Below, piece after piece: positions 42,136-50,941 of a stretch of 64,000 nt of DNA. Made by a program: the position numbers and the translations under genes. Under the pieces are notes generated by a model. The model had not been told where the DNA came from and ran no database searches. It was given only the letters and a program-made list of their open reading frames with translations. The stretch comes from Candidatus Obscuribacterales bacterium (GTDB lineage: Bacteria > Cyanobacteriota > Vampirovibrionia > Obscuribacterales > Obscuribacteraceae): positions 310,001 to 374,000 of the forward strand of contig JAIETZ010000003.1 in NCBI GenBank assembly GCA_019744775.1, read 5' to 3'. Numbering within the stretch: position 1 is the stretch's first letter; the number at the start of each line of letters is the position of its first letter.

Positions 42136-44244
42136 CTAAAAACTAATTTTCTTAAGTCCGTCAGTTGCCTTTCTCGATAAGTCCGAATTTGGATAGATTC
42201 TGATGACTTCTTTGTAGTCCGCAGCAGCTAGAGGATAGTCACGCTGCATTACATGAACAACAGCTCTTAAGTAAAGCGCTTGTGCGTCGTTATGATGCCC
42301 TTTTAGATACTTGTTCAAGATCGCAAGTGCTTCGTTGTACTGTTTTGCGTTGAGATAGAACATTGCTTCCTTCAACGGATGATAGCCTGTTTGCTTGCCA
42401 CCTGGCTTGGAGCTATGGTGCGTGGTTTCAGCTGTAGACTCTTCGCCTGCTTCTGATTCTTTTTCCTTATCTTTTTCAGCCTCGGCTTTTGCTTTTTCCT
42501 CTTCTTCTTCTTTGACTTTTTCAGCTTCTTTCTTTTCTTCTTCGGCCTTCTTCTCTTCCTCTAATTTTTTCTCTTCTTCTGCTTTTTTCTCGTCTTCTTT
42601 AGCATCTGTGTCTTTTTTGTCTTCAGCACCTGCTTTGGGCCTCTCTTCAGCCTTTTTCTCGTCTTCAGCCTTTTTCTCGTCTTCGGCTTTCTTGTCGTCC
42701 TCGGCTTTCTTGTCGTCCTCAGCCTTCTTCTCTTCCTCTATTTTTTTCTCTTCTTCTGCCTTTTTCTCGTCGGGAGACAAAGGTTCTTTGTCTTTTTCAT
42801 CTGGTGTATCTGATCCCTTTAGACCGCCCCAAGGATTAGTGTTTCCCATGCCAGGACTGCTATCTTTTTCATCCTTCTCTTCCTTGGGTGATTCGTTGTC
42901 GGATTTTATCGATTCGTCCATCATGGCTTGCCGATTTACCAATTGGTAGCCATTTCCTTCGAAATTGTTATAGTGTTCGGCGAGCGCCTGAGTGTCTCTG
43001 GATGTTAATTGCTTTTGTTCTTGCAAATCCTTGGCGTTGTATCCATAAATACCGGCAGCCATCATGTCATTTGGATTGCTAAGGTGTGGCAAGCCTAGTA
43101 CGTGGCCAATTTCGTGCGTTACGACTGCTTCGAGCATTCTAATTTGCTCATCAAACATGGTGTCATATGCCGGAGAGGAGCGCGAGGGAATTGGAGTACT
43201 GTCAGCTAGTCTGTCTGTTGTGATCCATACGTGGGCTTTGGATAATACAGGATTGCCATCTCGAATTTTACTTGTCCAGGCTAAGCCAAGAGCCCTAGCC
43301 ATATCTGTTGTCCAGTGAATGTGAATTTGTGCCGGCACTGGATCGTGTGGAACATTCGCAAAATTTTCCTGCATACGCAAAATCATCGGCTTCGCATCAT
43401 CCATTTCTTTCCATGCCGATTCTGCAATGGGATCAGTGCCGTCGATGATGAATGTAATGTTGTCGTTGGAAGCTGATGTCCAGGCGCTTAGCGCTTTGGA
43501 AATAACATCGCGCATTTCGCTCCTATAGCCTCTTACTCCTTCACCGCTGTCTATGTAAACATGCAATGGCATGCGGCGTAGGTTCCACCAGCCTAAACCA
43601 GCTTCACCAAATGATGATTCGAATGGAAAGAATCTGTTTGACTGCTCGACCTTTTGTGCTTTGGACACTCTTGGTAAGCGCGCTCTAGCATTTTCTGCTT
43701 GCTTGCTGCGGGGATAGTATTCGATCACTTTTTCATAGTACTCTAAGGATGCATCTAGATCGCCGATACTTTCATTGGCGATACCACTGCCAAGCAATGC
43801 TTGTGCATTTGTGTCGTCTTTAGACAATACACTTTGATAAATAGATAGCGCATTTGGATATTTGCCCATGCCGAGATATAGTTCTGCCAGCAGCATTTGA
43901 TTGTCGAATGTGTCCTGCAACTGAATTAGGGATTGCAATTCAGTCTCCGCTTCATTGAACCGGTGCAACCTGGTGTTTACTATTGCGAGAGCCTTATGTG
44001 TTTGGGGATCTTTAGGATTTAAATCCCGCGCTTCGGTAAATGCGTCGAGTGCTTCCGGCCAGTCTTGATTGCGATAGTGGGTGACGCCTTTGTTGTATGC
44101 TTCAGCCCAATTGTCGGCCGAAACTGGATTAGCAGAGACTAAGGATGCTAAAGCAACTATAGCCAGAGCGGCTCTTTTTAGCTTGCCCCGGTTAGACTTA
44201 ATGACACGGCAATGCCGCCCTGCTTCGTTTCGTGTCAATTCCAC
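42136..44244 (-). CDS. exported TPR-matrixin metalloprotease with a charged repeat region
   Basis: A 702-residue protein. A signal peptide (AALAIVALASLVSANPVSA) is followed by N-terminal TPRs (about residues 45-190). A matrixin-like metzincin domain (about 215-430) has the zinc motif HEIGHVLGLPH near residue 374 and a Met-turn DMMAAG. Residues 455-605 are almost pure Glu/Lys/Ala with tandem KKAED-type repeats, and two TPRs end the protein (620-702). Matrixins are secreted zinc endopeptidases; TPRs would bind substrate or partner. The combination is uncommon. It probably acts in the periplasm or at the cell surface. Confidence 0.85.
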   Translation of the reverse strand: MELTRNEAGRHCRVIKSNRGKLKRAALAIVALASLVSANPVSADNWAEAYNKGVTHYRNQDWPEALDAFTEARDLNPKDPQTHKALAIVNTRLHRFNEAETELQSLIQLQDTFDNQMLLAELYLGMGKYPNALSIYQSVLSKDDTNAQALLGSGIANESIGDLDASLEYYEKVIEYYPRSKQAENARARLPRVSKAQKVEQSNRFFPFESSFGEAGLGWWNLRRMPLHVYIDSGEGVRGYRSEMRDVISKALSAWTSASNDNITFIIDGTDPIAESAWKEMDDAKPMILRMQENFANVPHDPVPAQIHIHWTTDMARALGLAWTSKIRDGNPVLSKAHVWITTDRLADSTPIPSRSSPAYDTMFDEQIRMLEAVVTHEIGHVLGLPHLSNPNDMMAAGIYGYNAKDLQEQKQLTSRDTQALAEHYNNFEGNGYQLVNRQAMMDESIKSDNESPKEEKDEKDSSPGMGNTNPWGGLKGSDTPDEKDKEPLSPDEKKAEEEKKIEEEKKAEDDKKAEDDKKAEDEKKAEDEKKAEERPKAGAEDKKDTDAKEDEKKAEEEKKLEEEKKAEEEKKEAEKVKEEEEEKAKAEAEKDKEKESEAGEESTAETTHHSSKPGGKQTGYHPLKEAMFYLNAKQYNEALAILNKYLKGHHNDAQALYLRAVVHVMQRDYPLAAADYKEVIRIYPNSDLSRKATDGLKKISF
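42450..42790 (-). repeat. low-complexity tandem coding repeat (Lys/Glu/Ala)
   Basis: About 340 bases of imperfect 15-21-base units encoding KKAEDD, KKAEDE and KKAEEE-type blocks within the matrixin protein. The plus strand shows repeated TTTTTCTCGTCTTC-like units. Such tracts change length by slippage and predict a long charged helix or coiled coil that would space the protease from the C-terminal TPRs. Confidence 0.85.
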
Positions 44245-44299
44245 CGCTCGGTCCTGATATGGTAAGTATTTCTATTCTAGCTGGCTTTTCAAGTCCGGA

Positions 44300-45145
44300 C
44301 TAGACGCCCTTTTTAGCCGGTTGCTTCTGGCTAAGCATCTTCTCGAGTTCCATTGCCAACGTCAGGTAGGGAAGCAGGGAATAGCTGACCATTGATAGGT
44401 CTACCAGGTGCCTTCCTGTGTGAGCTTGTAATTCGCCCATCAGCTCAAATTGGCTTCTGTCCGGGATTACAGTGCGAAAAACGGCAAAGTCCTCTTCGAG
44501 AGTGCGTAGTCTTTGCTCTAATTCTACTTCTACGGTGCGGTCTTTCCTGAAGCGAGTAATCAGCACCCCTAGAATTTTGAGATCTTCATTGAGAGATGGC
44601 TCACCATGCACAATTTCGTGCACCTGTTCAAGCATGCGCTCAAGACCAGTCAAACTAATTACTGATGCCATCGTTGGAATGACTATCCAGTTAGAAGCGC
44701 AAAGCGCATTTAGCGTGAGCATGCCCTGGCTGGGTGGACAATCAATGAGAATATAGTCGTAATTGGCTGCAACTGGTTTTAGTGCATCGGACAAAATACA
44801 TTCCGGCTTGCCGGAAAGAGTTTCAGGTGATGTATCGAGAGCTACTTCGGTCATCACTAAATCGGGTGATGCCGGTACCAAATGTAAGTTATCGCGAATG
44901 GGAAGTATGCAGTCAGCTAAACTGCCACCGGATTCGTAAATGGTGGCAAGACTATTGTCCTGAGCATGTTCCTTTTGCTCATCGTTTAGCTCGAGAGAAT
45001 AAGTTAGATTTGCTTGTGGATCAGAATCAATTAGCAGAACTTTTCTGTGCAAACGAGAAAGTGCTGCACCCAGGTATGCGGTGGTGGTAGTTTTTGCAAC
45101 TCCACCCTTTTGATTAGCAATGGAAATTATGTGTTTTGACGGCAC
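44300..45145 (-). CDS. ParA/Soj-family ATPase (orphan)
   Basis: A 281-residue deviant-Walker ATPase: IANQKGGVAKTTTTAYLG (signature lysine and P-loop), LLIDSDPQANLTYSLEL, DYILIDCPPSQGMLTLNAL. The C-terminal region is long and amphipathic (YLTLAMELEKMLSQ). Such proteins segregate chromosomes or plasmids, or position cellular complexes. No parB or parS is next to it, so a positioning role or a distant partner is possible. The start is GTG 45145; 21 nt separate it from the upstream Tic20-like gene. Confidence 0.85.
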   Translation of the reverse strand: MPSKHIISIANQKGGVAKTTTTAYLGAALSRLHRKVLLIDSDPQANLTYSLELNDEQKEHAQDNSLATIYESGGSLADCILPIRDNLHLVPASPDLVMTEVALDTSPETLSGKPECILSDALKPVAANYDYILIDCPPSQGMLTLNALCASNWIVIPTMASVISLTGLERMLEQVHEIVHGEPSLNEDLKILGVLITRFRKDRTVEVELEQRLRTLEEDFAVFRTVIPDRSQFELMGELQAHTGRHLVDLSMVSYSLLPYLTLAMELEKMLSQKQPAKKGV

Positions 45146-45166
45146 TTTGTCTGCTTGGCTTCAACA

Positions 45167-45589
45167 TTAGCGCATTTGCTGGCGCACGATGTTCGAAATA
45201 AGAGGGATTTCTGCATACTTACCCAGAAATGAGAAGATCATCCCATATAACAAAAGAAGAACACCGGCATTCATCAAGTAGCCCAATCCCAAAGCCACGC
45301 CGCCGCTAACTTGAGCCACTAATTGCTGCGAAATTGCCGGTATAAAATTTGCTAGCGTCATCATTATGGTGCTGATGAGCGATACAAAAATACTGCTCGT
45401 CCAACCAAGAATTAGCCCGATAATGCCCAACATTATTGATTGCAGGAAATGGAAACGGAAAAATTCCGACTGATCTCGCCTGCCGCCCAATATTATGTAA
45501 AGCAATCCGGCCAAGCCGAATGTCAGATAACATAGTCCGCCGACTATTTTTTCCAGGGTGGTGGGCTGATTGAGATTAGTCCAGGGCAT
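45167..45589 (-). CDS. small integral membrane protein, Tic20-like
   Basis: A 140-residue protein with four predicted membrane helices (residues 15-35, 47-67, 70-90, 98-125). It has an RFHFLQSIMLGIIGLIL segment after helix 1 and ends GKYAEIPLISNIVRQQMR, a pattern similar to the Tic20 family of cyanobacteria and chloroplasts (RFNxxQA... and the conserved IPxIS end). The assignment rests on a short match; the bacterial function of this family is not established. It lies 7 nt after hisS and before the ParA gene on the same strand. Confidence 0.6.
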   Translation of the reverse strand: MPWTNLNQPTTLEKIVGGLCYLTFGLAGLLYIILGGRRDQSEFFRFHFLQSIMLGIIGLILGWTSSIFVSLISTIMMTLANFIPAISQQLVAQVSGGVALGLGYLMNAGVLLLLYGMIFSFLGKYAEIPLISNIVRQQMR

Positions 45590-45596
45590 TAGAACC

Positions 45597-46889
45597 TCAG
45601 GTAAGTTGCTCTCTAATTTTGCTTGCTAATCCGCTTAGTGGCAAGCGAATTTGACTGCCATTGCGCATGTCTTTCAATGTCAGTTCATTGGCCGCTATTT
45701 CATCGTCGCCGGCAATCACTACAAGCGGGCAGCCTTGCTTGTTGGCTTGTTGCAATTGTTTGGTGAAAGAGCGGCTTTCAAAGCCATTTGCAGGGTAATC
45801 AAGATCGGCAGAAATGCCTTCCTGACGCAATGCGGTAGCAACTTCTAGAGCTACTTCGGCTTTTGTGCTCACGACATAGACGTCTACTTTTGACGTGTCT
45901 TGGTTGTCGAGAAGTAGCGTTAGTCGTTCAAGTCCGAGTCCCCAGCCGACAGCTGCGGTTGAGGGACCACCGAGTGTTTTGATAAGGTTGTCATATCTGC
46001 CGCCGGCTGCAACAGTTGACTGAGCACCCAGGCGTTTGTCGTGAGAGACAATTTCAAATACCGTCCGCGTGTAGTAATCGAGACCTCTTACCAGGCGCTT
46101 GTTAATGACTATTGGGATATTGAACTTTTTGAGCAATCCAAGTAAGCCTTGCCAGTGACTTTCGCAATCGGCACAGAGGTGATCGAGCGCTGCGGGTACA
46201 TCTTGGTATTGCTCTTGATCCGCTTTGACCTTGCAATCGAGCATGCGCAGCGGGTTTCTGTCGAAACGGTCGCGGCAGTCTTCGCACAAGTTCGGCAGTT
46301 TTTCTTTTAGTGATTGCTTTAAAAGCTCACGGTAAGCCGGTCTGCAAGCAGGGCAGCCTATGGAATTGACCTGCACTTCGAAATCCGTTAGTCCGGCTGC
46401 TTTGAGAAATTGCACTGCTACGACAATTACTTCGGCATCGATTAATGGGCCGGCGCTGCCGAAGGCTTCCAGTCCCAGTTGGTGAAACTGCCGATAACGC
46501 CCGGTTTGCATACGTTCGTAACGGAAAAATGGTCCCATGTAAAAGAGTTTGATGGGCGGACTCTGTCTGCCCAAGCCGGAATTTAAATAAGCGCGAACGG
46601 CACTGGCTGTGCCTTCGGGGCGCAAGGTCAGCGAACGGTCCGATTTGTCGTTGAAGGTATACATTTCCTTACCGACAATGTCCGTAGTCTCACCCACGCT
46701 GCGCTTGAAGAGCTCTGTGTGCTCGAATATAGGGAAGCGGATTTCCTTATAGCCAGCCGACATCAGCGTCTTACGGGCAAGCTCTTCCAGCTTTTGCCAA
46801 AGCTCTGTCTCCCCCGGCAGTATATCTCGCGTGCCGCGGGCTGGCTGCATGCTTAGTTGTTGCTGTTTCTCGTCAGTCAAAGTGTCCAC
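45597..46889 (-). CDS. hisS: histidyl-tRNA synthetase
   Basis: A 430-residue class II synthetase. Motif 1 region ARGTRDILPGE; LRPEGTASAVRAY (TXE and ATP loop); motif 2 FFRYERMQTGRYRQFHQLGLEAFG; histidine-binding RGLDYYTRTVFE and AAGGRYDNL; motif 3 GWGLGLERL; then the C-terminal anticodon-binding domain. A short Cys-rich insert (CPACR, CEDCRDRF, CADCESHW) lies in the usual insertion region and may bind zinc. The start is GTG 46889 or ATG 46850. A repeat element lies in the divergent spacer upstream. Confidence 0.95.
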   Translation of the reverse strand: MDTLTDEKQQQLSMQPARGTRDILPGETELWQKLEELARKTLMSAGYKEIRFPIFEHTELFKRSVGETTDIVGKEMYTFNDKSDRSLTLRPEGTASAVRAYLNSGLGRQSPPIKLFYMGPFFRYERMQTGRYRQFHQLGLEAFGSAGPLIDAEVIVVAVQFLKAAGLTDFEVQVNSIGCPACRPAYRELLKQSLKEKLPNLCEDCRDRFDRNPLRMLDCKVKADQEQYQDVPAALDHLCADCESHWQGLLGLLKKFNIPIVINKRLVRGLDYYTRTVFEIVSHDKRLGAQSTVAAGGRYDNLIKTLGGPSTAAVGWGLGLERLTLLLDNQDTSKVDVYVVSTKAEVALEVATALRQEGISADLDYPANGFESRSFTKQLQQANKQGCPLVVIAGDDEIAANELTLKDMRNGSQIRLPLSGLASKIREQLT

Positions 46890-46983
46890 TTTTGTTAGAT
46901 TCCGGTCGTCGGCTAACCATTTTACCTGGTTTTATCAGCATGAAACAAATTCATTACCAGAGTCACAAAAGTGTAAAGAGCGA

Positions 46984-47106
46984 AGCCAGCCGTGGCAACC
47001 ACGAGCTACAGCGAGAATGTAGGATTGCGACAGAGCAATCCGAAATGGAGCGTGGACGCCGGACGGCAGCGAAGTCCGAGCAGAATGCGAGGACGGAGCG
47101 ATAAAT
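46984..47106 (-). repeat. intergenic repeat copy C with hairpin
   Basis: A copy of the dispersed element in the opposite orientation to copies A and B. Read on the minus strand it begins ATTTATCGCTCCG at 47106, contains GCTGCCGTCCGGC in the centre, and has the hairpin GGATTGC-loop-GCAATCC (47022-47041), followed by TTCTCGCTGT. It lies in the 253-nt spacer between the divergent hisS and diguanylate cyclase genes. The rest of that spacer shows nothing I can name. Confidence 0.72.
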
Positions 47107-47142
47107 CGGGTATATCAAAAGTGCGGAAAGTTAAGGACTATC

Positions 47143-48714
47143 ATGGCTTCCGGGCTCGATACAACGAGAGACAAAGTACGGCTTTTGTCGTCGACCGATT
47201 TAGAAGAGGTCGTAACGATTATGTCGGAAATTATTCTTGGGCTAGGCTCGCCCAAGAGTTGTGCTGTTTTGGTGTTTGATCCGGATCTTGAGGAGTTTTC
47301 TGACAGGTTTACGTTTGGCGAGAAGAAAGGGAGTTTCGCTAAATTCGTTGAAGAGTTCAATTTGGAAGAAGATGAGCTAGATTCCGGTGTCATCGAAATT
47401 GATGCGGATGATTTTGATGTTCCGCCTGAATTGCAGCCAACGCATGTCTATCATGTAAAAGATGATGATGCTCTGTGCGCCACGATTATTATGTCGGGCG
47501 ATTTGCATTACGAAGCTGATGACTTTGAGCAAATGCTTGATGATTATCCATTTGCAATGGCAGTGAAGCGCGCCTGGGAATTGAGTGAGTTAACGAAAGA
47601 AAATGAACGACTAAGACGCCGATACGAAGAGTTGGAAGACAGAATTATTTCTATGGAAGAGCAAACTCGTCAGCTCATTCATGATGTGATGTTAAAAGAT
47701 TCATTGCGAACAAAGCACACGGATCGCGAGCGATTGTTGTACCGAATAAGTAATGCCGTGCGCAGTTCGCTGGACATTGAAAAGGTCTTGAAAGATGCGG
47801 TTGAAAATATTGGTTCGACCTATCAAGTCAGCCGGACTCTTATCATGGGATTTATCAAGGACGGCGAGCGCATAGACGTTTACGAATACCATCGTGAGGA
47901 TGTGTCGCCGGCTAAGGTCTTGTTGGAAACAGTTGAAGGTACTGAGTTTATCCATGGGGCGTTGGTCAAGAAAGTCCCGCAATATTTGACTGACGATGGT
48001 AGAGCTAATGATTCAGAAATTCATTCGAAGCTTTTGCGTGAAATGGATTATCGTTCCGCGCTTCTTGTGCCGCTTGTGATGCGCGATCAGGTGCTTGCTG
48101 TTTTGTGTTTGCAGGACTGTGTCATTCCGCGCGAGTGGGACATTGATGACGTATCGCTTTTAAGTTCACTTGCCGACCAATTATCCGTTGGTATTGAAAA
48201 TGCACAGTTGCATGCGGAGCGCGAAAGACAAGCTGTTACGGATGGCCTGACAGGCATTAACAATCGCCGCAAATTTATGGATGAATTTGAGCGCGAATTC
48301 GTGAGAGCCAAGCGCTATAGCGAGCCGTTTTCTCTAATAGTTGTTGACTTGGACTTCTTGAAGAAGATAAACGACAATTACGGTCACCAAGCAGGGGATG
48401 AAGCAATTAAGTCAGTGGCGACAGTGATGAAACAGTCTTGTCGCAATATTGATATTCCTGCGCGCTATGGTGGTGAGGAGTTCTGTTTGCTTTTGCCCAA
48501 TACTGATATTGAACTTGCCGGCCAAATAGCAGAGAGGCTGCGCAAGCTTATAAACGAATGTTTGATTGTAGGTTTTGGTAATATTTCGGCTTCGATTGGT
48601 GTGGCATGTTACCCTAAACATGCAAGTGATCCCGACACTTTGTTTCAAAAGGCTGATGAAGCGCTTTACAAAGCGAAAGAAGGCGGAAGAAATAGGGTTA
48701 GTATTTCTGAGTAA
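47143..48714 (+). CDS. diguanylate cyclase with GAF domain
   Basis: A 523-residue soluble signalling enzyme that makes cyclic di-GMP from two GTP. Residues 1-150 are an acidic N-terminal region of unknown type; 145-195 a coiled coil (ELTKENERLRRRYEELEDRI); 200-360 a GAF sensory domain (YRISNAVRSSLDIEKVLKDAV); 365-523 a GGDEF domain with LTGINNRRKF, VDLDFLKKINDNYGHQAGD and the active site GGEEF near residue 443. RNID lies five residues before it, the RxxD inhibitory site, so product inhibition is expected. The GAF ligand is unknown. No phosphodiesterase is nearby. Confidence 0.94.
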   Translation: MASGLDTTRDKVRLLSSTDLEEVVTIMSEIILGLGSPKSCAVLVFDPDLEEFSDRFTFGEKKGSFAKFVEEFNLEEDELDSGVIEIDADDFDVPPELQPTHVYHVKDDDALCATIIMSGDLHYEADDFEQMLDDYPFAMAVKRAWELSELTKENERLRRRYEELEDRIISMEEQTRQLIHDVMLKDSLRTKHTDRERLLYRISNAVRSSLDIEKVLKDAVENIGSTYQVSRTLIMGFIKDGERIDVYEYHREDVSPAKVLLETVEGTEFIHGALVKKVPQYLTDDGRANDSEIHSKLLREMDYRSALLVPLVMRDQVLAVLCLQDCVIPREWDIDDVSLLSSLADQLSVGIENAQLHAERERQAVTDGLTGINNRRKFMDEFEREFVRAKRYSEPFSLIVVDLDFLKKINDNYGHQAGDEAIKSVATVMKQSCRNIDIPARYGGEEFCLLLPNTDIELAGQIAERLRKLINECLIVGFGNISASIGVACYPKHASDPDTLFQKADEALYKAKEGGRNRVSISE

Positions 48715-48749
48715 AATTAGAGTAGAGCTAGGACATTAGGAGAGAAACA

Positions 48750-49232
48750 ATGGGCATTTTCGACGAACTGGTGACCGGACTTAGCAAGGAAATAACGAAG
48801 GTACAGAGCCGTTCGCAGGAAATGGTGAAGAGCTATGCGCTTAACAGCCAAATCCGCACTCTGGAAAGACGGAAGAGCGGCATTCTCACCGAGTTGGGTC
48901 GCATGGTATTTGATAAGTATGAGCGCAAGCTGGAAATTACTGACGAGAATTTCAAGTCGCGAACAGAGGAAATTGCCGACATCGACGATGAAATCGCTGA
49001 TTTGCAGGATGAGCTGGAAGCTCTGCAGCTTGCCAATGATCCGACAGCTTCTGCTTCGCAAAAATCGCAAGCGAAAGCCGGCTATCACCCAACCTCCGGA
49101 TTTACTTGTCCGAAGTGCGAGGCGCCGGCCAATCAAGACAAGCCGTTTTGTCCGTCATGCGGTTGTTCACTTGCGGAAGGCAAGGAAAAACGCCATCATC
49201 ACGACGATGAGCTTTGCGATGAGGAACACTAG
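48750..49232 (+). CDS. coiled-coil protein with C-terminal zinc ribbon
   Basis: A 160-residue protein. Residues 8-100 are a long charged coiled coil (SKEITKVQSRSQEMVK... DIDDEIADLQDELEALQ). The C-terminus has a zinc ribbon (CPKCEAP ... CPSCG) and a His/Asp tail (RHHHDDELCDEEH) that may also bind metal. No export signal. GGAGAG precedes the ATG. The stop overlaps the convergent M48 peptidase gene by 4 nt; that protein also ends in a very similar zinc ribbon. Function unknown. Confidence 0.75.
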   Translation: MGIFDELVTGLSKEITKVQSRSQEMVKSYALNSQIRTLERRKSGILTELGRMVFDKYERKLEITDENFKSRTEEIADIDDEIADLQDELEALQLANDPTASASQKSQAKAGYHPTSGFTCPKCEAPANQDKPFCPSCGCSLAEGKEKRHHHDDELCDEEH

Positions 49233-50167
49233 GTTCTGGCGCTTTTGCCACAATCCGGACAAAAGAAGAATGATGGACTTATTTTCGACTGGCAATGCGG
49301 GCATGTGCGCAAGCCTGATGTAGGCTCGCTTGTAGGATAACGACCAGCGAGAATTTCCTGGTACTGCTTACTGCGCGCCCAGTTCTGGATTTCTTTGGCG
49401 CGATAGACCGGCAATGGATGGCTTTGTGATAGTTCGTGCAGCAGCTTGTAGACTTTATTCAGCGTTGAATAATCGAGTTCTTCATAAGTGTCCGCTTGTC
49501 TCAAGAATTCTTGTGGATCAGTCTGAGAGAAAACCGCTTTTGATCCACCTGCCAGCTTCATGTGCAAACGCAAGCAGACATCAGGATCTTGCACGACAAG
49601 CAATTCGGCTCTGTCAGCGGAGAGTTCCGATTTGCGCGACCATTCAAATAATGCAACTGCTAGTCCCATAGAAGCCATGCCGCCTAATCCTAGAATGCGA
49701 CCGGCTATTTGTCCTAGAAAATAAGCAATGGATCTATATAGAACGTGTCCGCATTTTACATGTCCTAGTTCGTGTCCTAGTACCGCCATCAATTCTTCTT
49801 CATCTAAAAGATCTACGAGAGCTGATTGCAAAACAATGAACGGTCTTTCCACACCGAAAGTAAATGCGTTGACTTGTGGATTTGTGGTTAGAAATAAATC
49901 CGGCTCATGCATGTCCAAAATGTCAGCTGCTTCTTTAAATAGGCGATAGATTTTGGGACACTGCTTGGGTGTGACATGAATAGCTTGACCCATCAGCTGA
50001 ATGCGAAAAACCCGCTCAATTCCCAGCTCCATTAATTTGCGAAAGACTTTATCTAATATGGGTATGCGCTTAACGGCTTCCAGTGCCTGCGTGTCAGCCG
50101 GATGTTCAAAGGCGGCTGATGTGATCCGGGGAAACCTCTTCCTGGTGCGGCTTTCGACTGTCGACAT
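49229..50167 (-). CDS. M48-family zinc metalloprotease with C-terminal zinc ribbon
   Basis: A 312-residue peptidase. The active site is GHELGHVKCGH near residue 130, with the third zinc ligand in ELSADRAELL near residue 178. It resembles HtpX/Oma1-type proteases, which degrade or process membrane proteins. There is only one moderately hydrophobic region (IAYFLGQIAGRILGLGGMASMGLAVAL) around 145-170. The last 25 residues add a zinc ribbon, CPHCQSKISPSFFFCPDCG, not usual in HtpX. The start is ATG 50167. The ribbon pairs in type with that of the convergent neighbour. Confidence 0.88.
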   Translation of the reverse strand: MSTVESRTRKRFPRITSAAFEHPADTQALEAVKRIPILDKVFRKLMELGIERVFRIQLMGQAIHVTPKQCPKIYRLFKEAADILDMHEPDLFLTTNPQVNAFTFGVERPFIVLQSALVDLLDEEELMAVLGHELGHVKCGHVLYRSIAYFLGQIAGRILGLGGMASMGLAVALFEWSRKSELSADRAELLVVQDPDVCLRLHMKLAGGSKAVFSQTDPQEFLRQADTYEELDYSTLNKVYKLLHELSQSHPLPVYRAKEIQNWARSKQYQEILAGRYPTSEPTSGLRTCPHCQSKISPSFFFCPDCGKSART

Positions 50168-50291
50168 AATTAAAGCTTCTCCGCGGGTTTAATAATTCAA
50201 GATCTATCTACCCAGATCTAACGTGCCAATAAGCTCGACCTGGGGTATATATTAAGCACGGTTTTGCCTTAAGTCAGCTGAGGAAGTTTTT

Positions 50292-50927
50292 GTGGCCAAG
50301 CATCGCAATTTGGAATCTGGATCAGAAGGCTTATCCAAGAATGATTGTGAGTCCAGCAACAAGGCTTCGCTGGAAGCAAATCTATCCAAAGTGGAAAAGT
50401 TGCCTGCCGATTTGCCGCAACCTCCTACTGATGGGAAGTTTCAAACGCTTCTGCCGTACATTTATGATTATTGCCGCAAAATTGCACACTCTAGATTAGA
50501 TGCTGACGCTAATAAGCCGATTAAGGTTCAAGTCCCATTACCATTTGGCAAGAAATTTCATTATGACTCGCATAAGGTCGTAAATAAAGGTTACTCGCAG
50601 GTTGACTCAATTGATATGGGTAAATCGGGGCTGCTTGAGAGTGTATATCAGGTTACCGACGGCAAGGAAGTAATTACTTTTGATAAATCCACCATTCAAA
50701 TTCATTCATTAGTCGCGCCACTTTTGAAAAGCAAAGAGACATTCAGAACTGAACAATTATCGAATGCTGAGAGGCCGGTCATTATTTTTAAGAATGCTGC
50801 CAAGAAATTGCCGCAGTTTATGCAGGATCATATTCATGCGGATCCGCGTGAGATTATCGTTGCCGACCCGTATGCTCCAGCTGACATTCCTTTCAACCAG
50901 GCTGACAAGGCTGAGAAAAAGAAATAA
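50292..50927 (+). CDS. unknown soluble protein
   Basis: A 211-residue hydrophilic protein from GTG 50292 (GAGGAAG upstream). The first 45 residues are Ser/Asn/Lys-rich and probably disordered. Then comes a folded part with KFQTLLPYIYDYCRKIAHSRLD, VQVPLPFGKKFHYDSHKVV and PVIIFKNAAKKLPQFMQDHI, and a Lys-rich tail. No recognised domain, signal or membrane segment. It is convergent with the beta-propeller gene (14-nt gap). Function unknown. Confidence 0.65.
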   Translation: MAKHRNLESGSEGLSKNDCESSNKASLEANLSKVEKLPADLPQPPTDGKFQTLLPYIYDYCRKIAHSRLDADANKPIKVQVPLPFGKKFHYDSHKVVNKGYSQVDSIDMGKSGLLESVYQVTDGKEVITFDKSTIQIHSLVAPLLKSKETFRTEQLSNAERPVIIFKNAAKKLPQFMQDHIHADPREIIVADPYAPADIPFNQADKAEKKK

Positions 50928-50941
50928 GTACTGCTAGAGAG

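Noticed and set aside
42395-42949. Long plus-strand frame rich in Ser and Phe (SSSAFF-type repeats)
   Set aside because: It is the complement of the Lys/Glu/Ala repeat region of the minus-strand matrixin gene; no ribosome site and no independent homology.
46831-47279. Several short open frames in the hisS/cyclase spacer
   Set aside because: They cover repeat copy C and the ends of real genes; composition is that of the repeat, not of protein coding.
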